NCBI RefSeq assembly: GCF_900116135.1
Contig: NZ_FOZX01000002.1
Coordinates: forward strand, 515,959 to 579,958
From: Saccharopolyspora flava
GTDB lineage: Bacteria > Actinomycetota > Actinomycetes > Mycobacteriales > Pseudonocardiaceae
Direction of reading: 5' to 3'
Length of the DNA: 64,000 bases
Position numbers and translations under genes: made by a program. The number at the start of each line of letters is the position of its first letter. Position 1 is the first letter of the stretch. This document shows, one piece after another, positions 15,971 through 25,437 of this stretch. A model generated the notes under the pieces. The model was not told where the DNA came from. It made no database searches and saw nothing but the letters and a program-made list of their open reading frames with translations.

Positions 15971-16708
15971 GTGGACGAGCTGGGATCGGCGGCGGAAGTG
16001 GCCGCGGTGTCGTCGGATTTGATGCTGCGGTGGGCTGCTCAGGCGCTGGAGCCCGGGTATCCGCACGAGCGTGGGAGGGCTTGGCGGCGCGGGAGTGCGG
16101 TGGCGGTGTTCGCGCCTCGGTTGAACCGGTCCGACCGGCTCGTGCACGCCGGTGAGGTCGACGACGTGGTCGCGCTGCTGCGCGAGGTCCTGCCGACGGT
16201 GCGCGGCGAGAAGGTCCGGTTGCTGGCGCAAGCCCCGCTGGCCGAGCGGGTCGCCGAACGGCTCGGGACCGAAGTGCTGGCGACCTTCGGCTGGATGCAC
16301 CTCGCCGCCGACCCGCCGCGACAGCCCGTCCCGGGCGTCGAGTGGCTGACCGAGGCCGACGTCCCGGCGATCGACGCGCTGCTGCGCGCGGCCAACCCCG
16401 GTTCCTACCTGTTCCCCGACGACCCGGGCGCGCTGCGGTGGGCGGGGATCCGCGACGCCGGCGGCACCCCGATCTCGGTCGCCGGCGACTCCTGGCCCGC
16501 CCCGGGCCTGCGCTACATCTCCGGCGTCGCCACCCACCCCGACCACCGCGGCGAGGGGCTCTCGACCCGCGTGTGCACCTTCCTCACCCGCGAGCTCGCC
16601 CGACTCGGCGACGTGGTGCTGATGGCCGACTCGGACAACGAACCGGCGCTGCGGGTGTACCGGCGGCTGGGCTTCCGGTACACCGCGATCTCGGCCGCCC
16701 GCCGGTGA
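15971..16708 (+). CDS. GNAT-family N-acetyltransferase
   Basis: A 245-residue protein with a C-terminal GNAT domain (about 125-240) that would transfer an acetyl group from acetyl-CoA. The CoA-binding loop is GVATHPDHRGEGLSTRVC (R/Q-x-x-G-x-G/A motif), followed by VLMADSDNEPALRVYRRLGF, the conserved N...R.Y..LGF end of the fold. The first 110 residues (MDELGSAAEVAAVSSDLMLR) are less typical and may be a second, degenerate acyltransferase-like half. The GTG at 15971 is chosen because the -10 box lies just upstream and earlier codons run into the repeat region. The acceptor is unknown. Confidence 0.8.
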   Translation: MDELGSAAEVAAVSSDLMLRWAAQALEPGYPHERGRAWRRGSAVAVFAPRLNRSDRLVHAGEVDDVVALLREVLPTVRGEKVRLLAQAPLAERVAERLGTEVLATFGWMHLAADPPRQPVPGVEWLTEADVPAIDALLRAANPGSYLFPDDPGALRWAGIRDAGGTPISVAGDSWPAPGLRYISGVATHPDHRGEGLSTRVCTFLTRELARLGDVVLMADSDNEPALRVYRRLGFRYTAISAARR

Positions 16709-16718
16709 GCAGCGGTGC

Positions 16719-18356
16719 TCAGTCGCGGATCAGCTTGCCCGGGTTGAGGATTCCGGTCGGGTCGACCGCGCGCTTGGCCGCCGCCAGCACCGAGACGCCG
16801 AGGTCCCCGATCTCCTCGCGCAGCCACGGCCGGTGGTCGACGCCGACGGCGTGGTGGTGGCTGATGGTGCCGCGCCCGGCGATGGCGTCGCAGGCGGCCT
16901 CCTTCGCGCGCTGCCACTGGCCGAGGGCCTGCTCGGAGTCGCGCGGGGCGAGCACCGTGAAGTACAGCGAGGCGCCGGTCTCGTAGGCGTGCGAGACGTG
17001 GCACATCACGATCGGCGGCCTGCTGCTCGAGTTGAGGTTGCGCACCAGCGCGGTGCGCACGGCCGAGCGCAGCTCGCTCAGCCCGCTCCACGTCGTGGCG
17101 GTCTCCAGGGTTTCCACGCACACGCCCCGGTCGAGCAGCGCGTCGCGCTGCCGGGGTCCGGCGAAACGGTGCGCGCGCCAGGACTCGCCGACCGCGCGGC
17201 CCAGCCGCACCGTCCGCACGTCCCGCAGCGACCGCAGCGCGGCCTTGCGGCGCTGCGCGAGCTCGGCGCGGGAACCGGCGTCCCAGCCCAGCACCAGCAG
17301 GCACGGGTTGCGGACGCCCTTGGCGCGCAGGAAGTTCCCCAGCGCGCGGGCCTTGAGCTGCCCGGACAGCGCGAACTGCACCTCGGTCTCGTCCGGGTCC
17401 GACAGCCGGGTCACGTCGGGCAGCACCCGGTCCTGCGCGAGCGCGCGCACCGCGTCGCCACCGGCCTGCCAGCCGTCGACGACGAGCGCTTCGTAGCGGG
17501 TCCGGCGCGGGACCGGTCGCACGCGCACGGCGACCTCGGTGATGACGCCGAGGGTCCCCTCGCTGCCGATCGCCAGCTGCCGCAGGTCGGGCCCGGCCGC
17601 CGAGGCCGGTGCGACGCCGAGCTTCCACTCACCGGCCGGGGTCGCCAGGCGCACGCCCTCCACCATGTCCTCGAACCGCCCGTACCCCGAGGACGCCTGA
17701 CCGGCCGAGCGGGTCGCGGCGAACCCGCCGATGGTGGCCCGCTCGAACGACTGCGGGAAGTGCCCGAGGGTGAAACCGTGCGCGGCCAGCAGCGATTCCG
17801 CTTCGGTGGCGCGCATCCCGGCCTGCAGCACGGCGATCCGCGAGTCGGGGTCGAGGGAGACCAGCCGGTCCAGCCGCACGAGGTCGAGGGCGACCACGGC
17901 GCTCTTGCCGCCGCGCAGCGCGTCGACCCCGCCCACCACCGAGGTGCCGCCGCCGAAGGGCACGACCGCGATGTCGTGGCGGGCGCAGATCTCCAGCACG
18001 CCCTGCACCAGCTCGGGTTCGGAGGGCAGCAGCACCGCGTCGGGAACGGCGAGCTCGGCGCCGTCGCGACGGCGCATCAGGTCGCTGTAGGACATGCCCC
18101 CGGCCCGGCCGAGGCGCGCGGCGGCGTCGGTGAGCACGTGGCGCTCGCCCAGCAGCGCCTCCAGCTCGGCGCGCGGGGTGTCGCCGAGGGCGCTCGCGGG
18201 TACGTCGAGCAGGGAGGACGGCACCGCGGGGGTGGTCGTCTCGGCGAGTCCGATGCGGTTGCGCAGCCAGCGCAGCGCCGCCGGGGACAGGTGCGCGGCG
18301 GCGGCCCCCGACGGGGTCCAGCTGCCGCGAAGGGTGTGTTCGATCTGGCCGTTCAC
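16719..18356 (-). CDS. FAD-binding oxidase, alkyl-DHAP synthase-like
   Basis: A 545-residue flavoprotein of the vanillyl-alcohol-oxidase/FAD_binding_4 family. The FAD-binding PP-loop region VVPFGGGTSVVGGV (about 133-146) and GGFAATRSAGQASSGYGRFED are present, and near the C-terminus GRGTISHHHAVGVDHRPWL carries the His-His-His motif of alkyldihydroxyacetonephosphate synthases (AGPS), which swap an acyl for an alkyl chain on acyl-DHAP. It is 17 bases from the divergent TetR gene, which is itself coupled to glpD, a DHAP producer. A true ether-lipid role is unproven; D-lactate/glycolate-type oxidase activity is the main alternative. Start is a GTG. Confidence 0.85.
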   Translation of the reverse strand: MNGQIEHTLRGSWTPSGAAAAHLSPAALRWLRNRIGLAETTTPAVPSSLLDVPASALGDTPRAELEALLGERHVLTDAAARLGRAGGMSYSDLMRRRDGAELAVPDAVLLPSEPELVQGVLEICARHDIAVVPFGGGTSVVGGVDALRGGKSAVVALDLVRLDRLVSLDPDSRIAVLQAGMRATEAESLLAAHGFTLGHFPQSFERATIGGFAATRSAGQASSGYGRFEDMVEGVRLATPAGEWKLGVAPASAAGPDLRQLAIGSEGTLGVITEVAVRVRPVPRRTRYEALVVDGWQAGGDAVRALAQDRVLPDVTRLSDPDETEVQFALSGQLKARALGNFLRAKGVRNPCLLVLGWDAGSRAELAQRRKAALRSLRDVRTVRLGRAVGESWRAHRFAGPRQRDALLDRGVCVETLETATTWSGLSELRSAVRTALVRNLNSSSRPPIVMCHVSHAYETGASLYFTVLAPRDSEQALGQWQRAKEAACDAIAGRGTISHHHAVGVDHRPWLREEIGDLGVSVLAAAKRAVDPTGILNPGKLIRD

Positions 18357-18360
18357 GGGC

Positions 18361-18366
18361 TAGAGT
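18361..18366 (+). promoter_or_regulatory. Leaderless -10 box (TAGAGT) for TetR gene
   Basis: TAGAGT lies 7 bases before the ATG at 18374 and no Shine-Dalgarno is present. It sits in a 17-base gap between two divergent start codons. Confidence 0.6.
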
Positions 18367-18392
18367 GTGACACATGAAGTCGGAATGTCACA
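18366..18392. promoter_or_regulatory. Inverted repeat over TetR start codon, likely operator
   Basis: TGTGACA (18366-18372) and its exact complement TGTCACA (18386-18392) are 13 bases apart and straddle the ATG at 18374. A TetR dimer bound here would block the TetR-glpD transcript and probably the divergent oxidase. Confidence 0.55.
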
Positions 18393-19033
18393 GCGTCGAT
18401 CGGGTCAGCGGGCACACCGGCAGGCGCCCGGCGGCCAACCGCGTCGACGACGCCGACCTGCTGCGCGCGGCCCGCGAGTGCGTGCTCGCCAAGGGCGTGC
18501 GGCGCACCACGCTCACCGAGGTCGCCCGCACCGCCGGGGTCAGCCGGATGACGCTCTACCGCCGCTTCCCCGACATCGGCAGCATGGTGACCACCCTCGT
18601 CACGGTCGAGTTCGGCGAGGTCCTGGCCCGGGCCCAGCAGGCCGCGGGAACCGGTGACGCGCGATCGCGGCTGGTCAGCGGCATGGTGCGCGGCATCCGG
18701 CTGCTGCACGAAGCCCCGCTGCTGCAGCGGGTCCTCGACACCGACGCCGAACTGCTGCTGCCCTACCTGGTGGAACGGCTCGGCAGCACGCAGCTCGCCG
18801 CCGACGGGTTCCTGCGCGAACACCTCGCGGCCGGGCACGCCGACGGGTCGATCCGCCCCGGCGACGTGGCGGTGCAGGCCCGTTCGCTGCTGCTGCTGAC
18901 CCAGTCGTTCGTCATCTCCGCCGGACCGGCCAGCCAGGACCTCGACCTCGACGCCCTCACCGACGAACTCGCCCTCCTCCTCGACGGCGCCCTCCGACCC
19001 GAAGGCGCCCTCCAGCCAAGGAGCCCCGCATGA
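18374..19033 (+). CDS. TetR-family regulator
   Basis: A 219-residue repressor. The N-terminal helix-turn-helix spans about 28-75 (LLRAARECVLAKGVRRTTLTE...AGVSRMTLYRRFPDIGSMV), the classic TetR fold; the rest is an all-helical ligand and dimer domain. Its last codons overlap the glpD start (ATGA), so both come from one mRNA. It probably represses its own operon and the divergent AGPS-like oxidase through the inverted repeat at 18366-18392. The effector is likely a glycerol- or lipid-derived molecule, inferred only from the flanking genes. Confidence 0.85.
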   Translation: MKSECHSVDRVSGHTGRRPAANRVDDADLLRAARECVLAKGVRRTTLTEVARTAGVSRMTLYRRFPDIGSMVTTLVTVEFGEVLARAQQAAGTGDARSRLVSGMVRGIRLLHEAPLLQRVLDTDAELLLPYLVERLGSTQLAADGFLREHLAAGHADGSIRPGDVAVQARSLLLLTQSFVISAGPASQDLDLDALTDELALLLDGALRPEGALQPRSPA

Positions 19034-20604
19034 CCACCACGCCGCTTCCCGCCGGATCGCTGCGCGCCACCTCGCTGAACTCCGCCCGGTTGAAGGACGA
19101 CCTGCACGCGGCGGCGGAGCAGGAAGTCGACCTGCTCGTCGTCGGCGGCGGCGTCACCGGCACCGGGGTCGCCCTCGACGCGGCCGCGAGGGGACTGTCC
19201 GTCGCGCTCGTCGAAGCCCGGGACCTCGCGTGGGGAACGTCCCGCTTCTCCAGCAAGCTCGTGCACGGCGGCCTGCGCTACCTCGCGCACGGCGACGTCG
19301 CCCTGGCCCGGGAGAGCGCGGTCGAGCGCAACGTGCTGATGACCCGCACGGCCCCGCACCTGGTGCGCCCGCTGCCCCAGATCATCCCGCTGCACGAAAC
19401 CGTGTCCCGGCGGCAGGAACTCGTCCTGCACGCGGGTCTGCGGGCCGGGGACGCGCTGCGTCGCGCCGCGCGGACGCCCTCGGACGTGCTGCCGCCGCCC
19501 AAGCGGATCCCGGCGGCCGAAGCCCTCGCGCTCGTGCCGGGCATCCGGCAGGCCGGGCTGCGGGGCGGGCTGCTCAGCTTCGACGGGCAGCTCGTCGACG
19601 ACGCGCGGCTGGTGGTGGCGCTGGCGCGCACGGCGGCCGGGTTCGGCGCGCGCGTCCTCACCCGCTGCGCGGTGGAGTCCCTCGACGGCGGTGGCGCCGA
19701 CGTGGTGGACGCGCGCAGCGGCGAGTCGCTGCGGATCCGGGCGCGGTCGGTGGTCAACGCCGCGGGCGTGTGGGCCGGGGAGCTGGTGCCGGAGGTGCGG
19801 CTGAGCCCGTCGCGCGGTTCGCACCTGGTGATCGACGCCGACGCGGCCGGGGTGGCGGGAACCGCCGTGGTGGCGCCGATGGCGGGCGAGTCGGGACGCT
19901 TCCTGCTGCTCATCCCGCTGCCCGACGGTCGCGCGATCCTCGGCCTCACCGACGAGCCCGCGCCCGGACCGGTCCCGCACGTCCCGGAGGTGCCCGAGTC
20001 CGATGTGGACTTCCTGCTGGCCGGGATCCGGGACTCGCTGGGCGTGCCGCTGACCCGCGAGCACGTGCTCGGCTCGTTCGCCGGCCTGCGGCCGCTGCTG
20101 CAGCAGGACGGCAAGGACTCGGCGGACCTGTCCCGCCACCACGCGGTGCTCACGTCGGAGGAAGGGATCGTCACGGTCGTCGGCGGCAAGCTCACGACCT
20201 ACCGGAAGATGGCCGCGGACGCGGTGGACGCGGCCGTGCGCACCCGCGGCCTGTCGGCGGGCCCGTCGCGCACCACCGAGATCCCGCTGGTCGGGGCGGC
20301 CCATCGACGGCACCTCACCGACGTCGAGGCCCCCGCCACCCTCGTCGCCAAGTACGGCACCGAGGCCGCCCGCGTCGCCGCGCTCGCCGAGCTCGACCCC
20401 GACCTCGCCGAGCCGGTCGCCGACGGCGTCCACCTCACCGCCGCCGAAGTCCTCTGGGCGGTCCGCCACGAAGGCGCCCTCGACGCCGACGACGTTCTCG
20501 ACCGCCGCTCCCGCCTCGGCCTCAACCCGACCGAACGCACCGCAGCCCTCCCCAAGGTCGAAGACCTCGTCACCAGATCCCTCACCGGAATCGAAACCCC
20601 CTGA
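19030..20604 (+). CDS. glpD: Aerobic glycerol-3-phosphate dehydrogenase
   Basis: A 524-residue FAD-dependent sn-glycerol-3-phosphate dehydrogenase that oxidises glycerol-3-phosphate to dihydroxyacetone phosphate and feeds electrons to quinone at the membrane. The FAD dinucleotide-binding motif is VDLLVVGGGVTGTGVALDAA (about 35-53), followed by the family signature GTSRFSSKLVHGGLRYL. The C-terminal helical domain (about 400-520) is present, so length is normal. It starts in a 4-base overlap with the TetR gene, hence is co-regulated. Hairpins at 20616-20713 lie just past its stop. Confidence 0.93.
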   Translation: MTTTPLPAGSLRATSLNSARLKDDLHAAAEQEVDLLVVGGGVTGTGVALDAAARGLSVALVEARDLAWGTSRFSSKLVHGGLRYLAHGDVALARESAVERNVLMTRTAPHLVRPLPQIIPLHETVSRRQELVLHAGLRAGDALRRAARTPSDVLPPPKRIPAAEALALVPGIRQAGLRGGLLSFDGQLVDDARLVVALARTAAGFGARVLTRCAVESLDGGGADVVDARSGESLRIRARSVVNAAGVWAGELVPEVRLSPSRGSHLVIDADAAGVAGTAVVAPMAGESGRFLLLIPLPDGRAILGLTDEPAPGPVPHVPEVPESDVDFLLAGIRDSLGVPLTREHVLGSFAGLRPLLQQDGKDSADLSRHHAVLTSEEGIVTVVGGKLTTYRKMAADAVDAAVRTRGLSAGPSRTTEIPLVGAAHRRHLTDVEAPATLVAKYGTEAARVAALAELDPDLAEPVADGVHLTAAEVLWAVRHEGALDADDVLDRRSRLGLNPTERTAALPKVEDLVTRSLTGIETP

Positions 20605-20615
20605 CACCCCTCCCA

Positions 20616-20713
20616 GGTCGAAAACCGCAGGTTTTGTCGGGTCAAATCCTGCGGTTTTCGACCCGACAAAACCTGCGGTTTTCGACCCGACAAATCCTGC
20701 GGTTTTTGACCGC
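20616..20713. terminator. Repeat-built bidirectional hairpin after glpD
   Basis: A 28-base segment at 20616-20643 (GGTCGAAAACCGCAGG...) is the exact complement of 20660-20687, with a 16-base loop. The motif CCTGCGGTTTT occurs three times in one orientation and once inverted. It sits between the convergent glpD and gltA genes, a good place for termination of both. Confidence 0.75.
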
Positions 20714-20746
20714 TGGGGTGTGTCGGGTGCCGGGGGTGGATGCAGA

Positions 20747-20788
20747 AAGGCCCCGGGGCCGGCCTTGTGGCCGGGCTCTCCGGGGCCC
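20747..20788 (-). terminator. GC-rich hairpin after gltA
   Basis: GGCCCCGG at 20749-20756 pairs with CCGGGGCC at 20780-20787; an inner GGCC..GGCC step extends the stem. It lies 83 bases past the gltA stop on the minus strand. Confidence 0.6.
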
Positions 20789-20870
20789 ATTGCGTGGTCA
20801 GAGACCGTGGCCTCCGACTGGATTCAGGTAACGATTCAGGCCGGACCGAGCAGGCCGGTTCCGAATCGGA

Positions 20871-22175
<1,305 letters not shown>

Positions 22176-22554
22176 TCGGGAACCTCTCGCGCTCGTCAAG
22201 GGGTGCGTGGTGACGACCGCGATTGCCCAGCCAAGCGGCAGGGCTCGTGTCGCCCGCGCTCCGGTCGGGGTGTCCGAACCGTCGCAGCACCACCCCGTTG
22301 GGGTCCTGTCAGTAGTCACGCTAGACCGCGAGAGGGTCCCCGCGCAGCAATCGCGTTTCCTCTTTTTTGCAGGTGGGACCACGATCACATCACACTTACC
22401 GGTAGCCGGAGCGCCGTTGTCGACGCTCCGCCACCGCGTGAGACCACCATCGTGACCACGCGTGAAATCCGATCGGTCTAATCCGGACTCCGTCTTCCGC
22501 AGTCAGGCGCGTGAGCTCACAGGGCGTGTTCGCCACCCCCCGGATGGATTTCGA
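22176..22554. other. gltA leader and promoter region
   Basis: 379 bases between the sugar kinase stop and the gltA start, both on the minus strand. No gene is supported. A TAGCGT box on the minus strand at 22323-22318 is a weak -10 candidate, which would give a leader of about 135 bases. A T-rich run (TTCCTCTTTTTTGC) lies near 22360. Confidence 0.4.
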
Positions 22555-23484
22555 TCACGCATCGAGCTCCGAGGACCACGGCGGCTCGGCGCCCGCGCGC
22601 GAGACGGTGATCGCCGCGGCGGACGCGGCGAACGACAGCGCCCGCTCCCACTGCCCGGCGTCGAGCGCGCGGACCTTCTCCGGCGACAGCGCGTCGTTGC
22701 GGTCCAGCCAGGCCAGCAGCGCGGCCTGCACGGTGTCGCCTGCGCCGATGGTGTCGGCGACCTCGACCCGGCGGCCGGGCACCGTGACCTCGCCCTCGGA
22801 GGTGACCGCGGTAATCCCGTCGGCACCCCTGGTCACCACCACCGCGGCCGGTCCCTGCGCCTGCCACTCGCGGGCCGCGTCGAGCACGTCGCGGCCGGGA
22901 GCGAGCCATTCGGCGTCGTCGTCGGAGACCTTGAGCAGGCCGACCGAGGGCAGCCAGGAGGCGAACCGCGCGCGGTAGGCGTCCGGGTCGGCGATGAGGT
23001 CGGCGCGAACGTTGGGGTCCAGCGCGATGAACACGCCCCGCTCGGCCTCGCGGAACAGCGCCTTCTCGTAGGTGGTGGCGCCGGGTTCGAGCACCATGCC
23101 CAGCGTGCCCAGGCACAGCGCGGTGGTCTCGGCCGGCAGCGGCTGGTCGGCGACGAAGCGCGCGGCGGTGCCCTCGGTGTGGAAGCTGTAGCGGGCCGAG
23201 CCGTTGGGCTCCAGCCCGACGACGGCCAGCGTCGTGGGCTCGGGCCCGCGCTGCACCAGCGACGTGTCCACTTCGGACTCGGTGAGCCGCGTCAGCATCC
23301 GGTCGCCGAACTGGTCGGTGGACAGCTTCGCGTAGAACGCGACGGGCGCACCGAGCCTGCCCAGCGCGATGGCCACGTTGTACGGGCCGCCGCCGAGCAA
23401 CGGGTGCAGCGGGCCGAGCTCTCCGTCCGGGGTGGACGGATGCGGCACGAGGTCGACGAGGGCCTCTCCGCCGATGACGATCAC
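22555..23484 (-). CDS. PfkB-family carbohydrate kinase (fructokinase-like)
   Basis: A 309-residue ribokinase/PfkB kinase that phosphorylates a sugar with ATP. The substrate-binding N-terminal motif LGGGPYNVAIALGRLGAPV and the C-terminal signature VADTIGAGDTVQAALLAWL, whose Asp in GAGD is the catalytic base, are intact. It most resembles bacterial fructokinases. Its GTG/ATG start at 23484 overlaps the stop of the TetR regulator by 4 bases, so the pair forms an operon. The true sugar cannot be told from sequence. Confidence 0.88.
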   Translation of the reverse strand: MIVIGGEALVDLVPHPSTPDGELGPLHPLLGGGPYNVAIALGRLGAPVAFYAKLSTDQFGDRMLTRLTESEVDTSLVQRGPEPTTLAVVGLEPNGSARYSFHTEGTAARFVADQPLPAETTALCLGTLGMVLEPGATTYEKALFREAERGVFIALDPNVRADLIADPDAYRARFASWLPSVGLLKVSDDDAEWLAPGRDVLDAAREWQAQGPAAVVVTRGADGITAVTSEGEVTVPGRRVEVADTIGAGDTVQAALLAWLDRNDALSPEKVRALDAGQWERALSFAASAAAITVSRAGAEPPWSSELDA

Positions 23485-24146
23485 TTTTCCTCCACTGTGT
23501 CCACGTCTGATGGGTCCACGCCTGATGGATCCGCTTCGAATGGGTCTGCTTCGGACTTCTCGTCCTGGGCCAGCCCGCCCAGCAGGAACTGCGACAGCGC
23601 GGCGAACGCGGCGGCGTCGGACAACCCCGTGCGCTCGCCGATCTCGCCGCGCTGGATGCCGGCGATGGTCCGGCCGACCATCTCACCGACGAATCCGGCG
23701 TGGACTTCGCGGAACACACCTTGCCGCACGCCCTCGGTGATGAACCCGCGCAGCCGGTCTCCGGCGGCGTGCGCGTTGGCCTCGTAGGTGGCGCGGGTCG
23801 CGAGGTTGGCGGCCATGTCGTTGATGAACTCCCGGGACGCGGGCCGCAGCGCTTCGGCGGCCGAGTCGAGGTAGGCGCGCACCTTCTCGCGCGCGTCCTC
23901 GGCGACGCTCGTGCGGCGCTCGATGTCCTCGGTGGCGTTCTTGAAGTAGTGCGCGACGACGCGGACCGCGAGCTGGTCCTTGCTGCCGGCCAGCGTGTAG
24001 AGCGTCGACTTCGAGCAGCGCAGCCGCGCGGCCAGGTCGTCGAGGGTGAAGTGAGCGAAGCCCTCGGCCAGGAACAGATCGCGCAGCCGGTCCAGCAGAT
24101 CGGCTCGTCTCGGATTCAGCGTCCGCTCGGCTCGTGAGGTGCTCAT
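23481..24146 (-). CDS. TetR-family regulator
   Basis: A 221-residue TetR protein (MSTSRAERTLNPRRADLLDR). The HTH covers about 17-62 (DLFLAEGFAHFTLDDLAARLRCSKSTLYTLAGSK). The C-terminus is unusual: an Asp/Pro-rich repetitive tail with ADPFEADPSGVDPSDVDT. The frame is open further upstream; ATG at 24146 is preferred, and ATG at 24179 is an alternative. It is divergent from the acyl-CoA dehydrogenase, and the space between holds repeated CAGTAC boxes that are the likely operator. It is coupled to the PfkB kinase. Confidence 0.8.
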   Translation of the reverse strand: MSTSRAERTLNPRRADLLDRLRDLFLAEGFAHFTLDDLAARLRCSKSTLYTLAGSKDQLAVRVVAHYFKNATEDIERRTSVAEDAREKVRAYLDSAAEALRPASREFINDMAANLATRATYEANAHAAGDRLRGFITEGVRQGVFREVHAGFVGEMVGRTIAGIQRGEIGERTGLSDAAAFAALSQFLLGGLAQDEKSEADPFEADPSGVDPSDVDTVEEK

Positions 24147-24192
24147 CAGCGCAAAGCCTGCCACAGGAACTCTAGTCATCCGAGCAGACCTT

Positions 24193-24220
24193 TTGACAGT
24201 ACTGGCGTACCGCCTACAGT
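24193..24220 (+). promoter_or_regulatory. Sigma-70-type promoter of acyl-CoA dehydrogenase
   Basis: TTGACA at 24193-24198 and TACAGT at 24215-24220 are separated by 16 bases, a near-consensus vegetative promoter facing the acyl-CoA dehydrogenase gene, whose ATG is at 24273. Confidence 0.75.
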
Positions 24221-24235
24221 ACTGATTGCAGTACG
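24195..24235. promoter_or_regulatory. Triple CAGTAC operator
   Basis: CAGTACTG occurs at 24197-24204 and 24217-24224 (20 bases apart, two helical turns), and GCAGTACG follows at about 24228. The boxes overlap the -35 and -10 elements of the promoter, so binding of the divergent TetR protein should repress transcription. Confidence 0.6.
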
Positions 24236-24272
24236 CACACCGGCTACGCACACTGGACCGCGGGAGCGCGCC

Positions 24273-25412
24273 ATGACCGTTGACCGCCTGCTTCCCACCG
24301 AGGAAGCCGCAGATCTGCTCGCGTTGACCCGCGAGATCGCCCGCGAGGAGCTCGCCGGCCGCGCCGCCGAGGACGAGGCCGCGGGCAAGTTCCCGCGCGA
24401 CGCGTTCCGGCTGCTCGGCGAGGCCGGGCTGCTCGGCCTGCCCTACCCGGAGGAGCACGGCGGCGGCGCGCAGCCCTACGAGGTGTACCTGCAGGTGCTG
24501 GAGGAGATCAGCAGCGCCTGGATGACCGTCGGCGTGAGCCTGTCGGTGCACACCATGAGCTGCTTCCCGCTCTCCCGCTTCGGCACCGCCGACCAGCGCG
24601 AACGGTGGCTGCCGGAGATGATCGGCGGCGCGAGCCTGGGCGCCTACGCGCTGTCCGAGCCGCACGCCGGGTCCGACGCCGCCGCGCTGAGCACCCGCGC
24701 CGAGCGCAGCGGCGACGAGTACGTGATCAACGGGCAGAAGGCGTGGATCACCCACGGCAGCGAGGCCGACTTCTACACGCTCATGGCCCGCACCGGCGAC
24801 GGCCCGCACCGCATCAGCTGCCTGCTCGTCGACTCCACCACCTCGGGCCTGACGGCGGGACCGCCCGAGCACAAGATGGGACTCACCGGGTCACCCACGA
24901 CACCGCTGTACTTCGAGGACGCCCACGTCCCGGCCGACCGGCTGATCGGAGCGGAGGGCGACGGACTCAAGATCGCGCTGTGCTCGCTCGACTCCGGGCG
25001 CCTGGGCATCGCGGCCTGCGCGGTCGGGCTCGCCCAGGCCGCGCTGGACCTCGCGGTGGACTACGCCAAGCAGCGCAGCCAGTTCGGGCAGCCGATCATC
25101 CGGTTCCAGGGCGTGGAGTTCATGCTGGCCGACATGGCCGCGGCCATCCACTCCGCCCGCGCGACCTACCTCGACGCCGCCCGCCGCCGCGACGCCGGAC
25201 TCCCCTTCGGCGAGCAGGCGTCGGTGGCCAAGCTGGTGGCCACCGACGCGGCGATGAAGGTCACCACCGACGCGGTCCAGGTCCTCGGCGGCGCCGGCTA
25301 CACCACCGACTTCCCCGCCGAGCGCTACATGCGCGAAGCCAAGGTCCTGCAGATCTTCGAAGGCACCAACCAGATCCAGCGCATGGTCATCGGCCGCCAC
25401 CTCGCCGGGTGA
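24273..25412 (+). CDS. Acyl-CoA dehydrogenase
   Basis: A 379-residue FAD-dependent acyl-CoA dehydrogenase (first step of beta-oxidation or branched-chain amino-acid breakdown). Visible: N-terminal helices (LLALTREIAREELAGRAAED), the FAD-contacting middle strand AYALSEPHAGSDAAAL and KAWITHGSEAD, the C-terminal FAD motif RSQFGQPI, and QIFEGTNQIQRMVIGRHL, whose Glu is the catalytic base position of short/medium-chain members. Length is typical. It has its own strong promoter controlled by CAGTAC boxes and a GGGAG ribosome site. The acyl substrate is not predictable. Confidence 0.92.
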   Translation: MTVDRLLPTEEAADLLALTREIAREELAGRAAEDEAAGKFPRDAFRLLGEAGLLGLPYPEEHGGGAQPYEVYLQVLEEISSAWMTVGVSLSVHTMSCFPLSRFGTADQRERWLPEMIGGASLGAYALSEPHAGSDAAALSTRAERSGDEYVINGQKAWITHGSEADFYTLMARTGDGPHRISCLLVDSTTSGLTAGPPEHKMGLTGSPTTPLYFEDAHVPADRLIGAEGDGLKIALCSLDSGRLGIAACAVGLAQAALDLAVDYAKQRSQFGQPIIRFQGVEFMLADMAAAIHSARATYLDAARRRDAGLPFGEQASVAKLVATDAAMKVTTDAVQVLGGAGYTTDFPAERYMREAKVLQIFEGTNQIQRMVIGRHLAG

Positions 25413-25437
25413 GTGCCGGTAGCGACCTCCACGCAGG

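Noticed and set aside
18366-18392. CRP-type site
   Set aside because: Half-sites resemble TGTGA/TCACA, but spacing is 17 rather than 6 bases; a TetR operator fits the context better.
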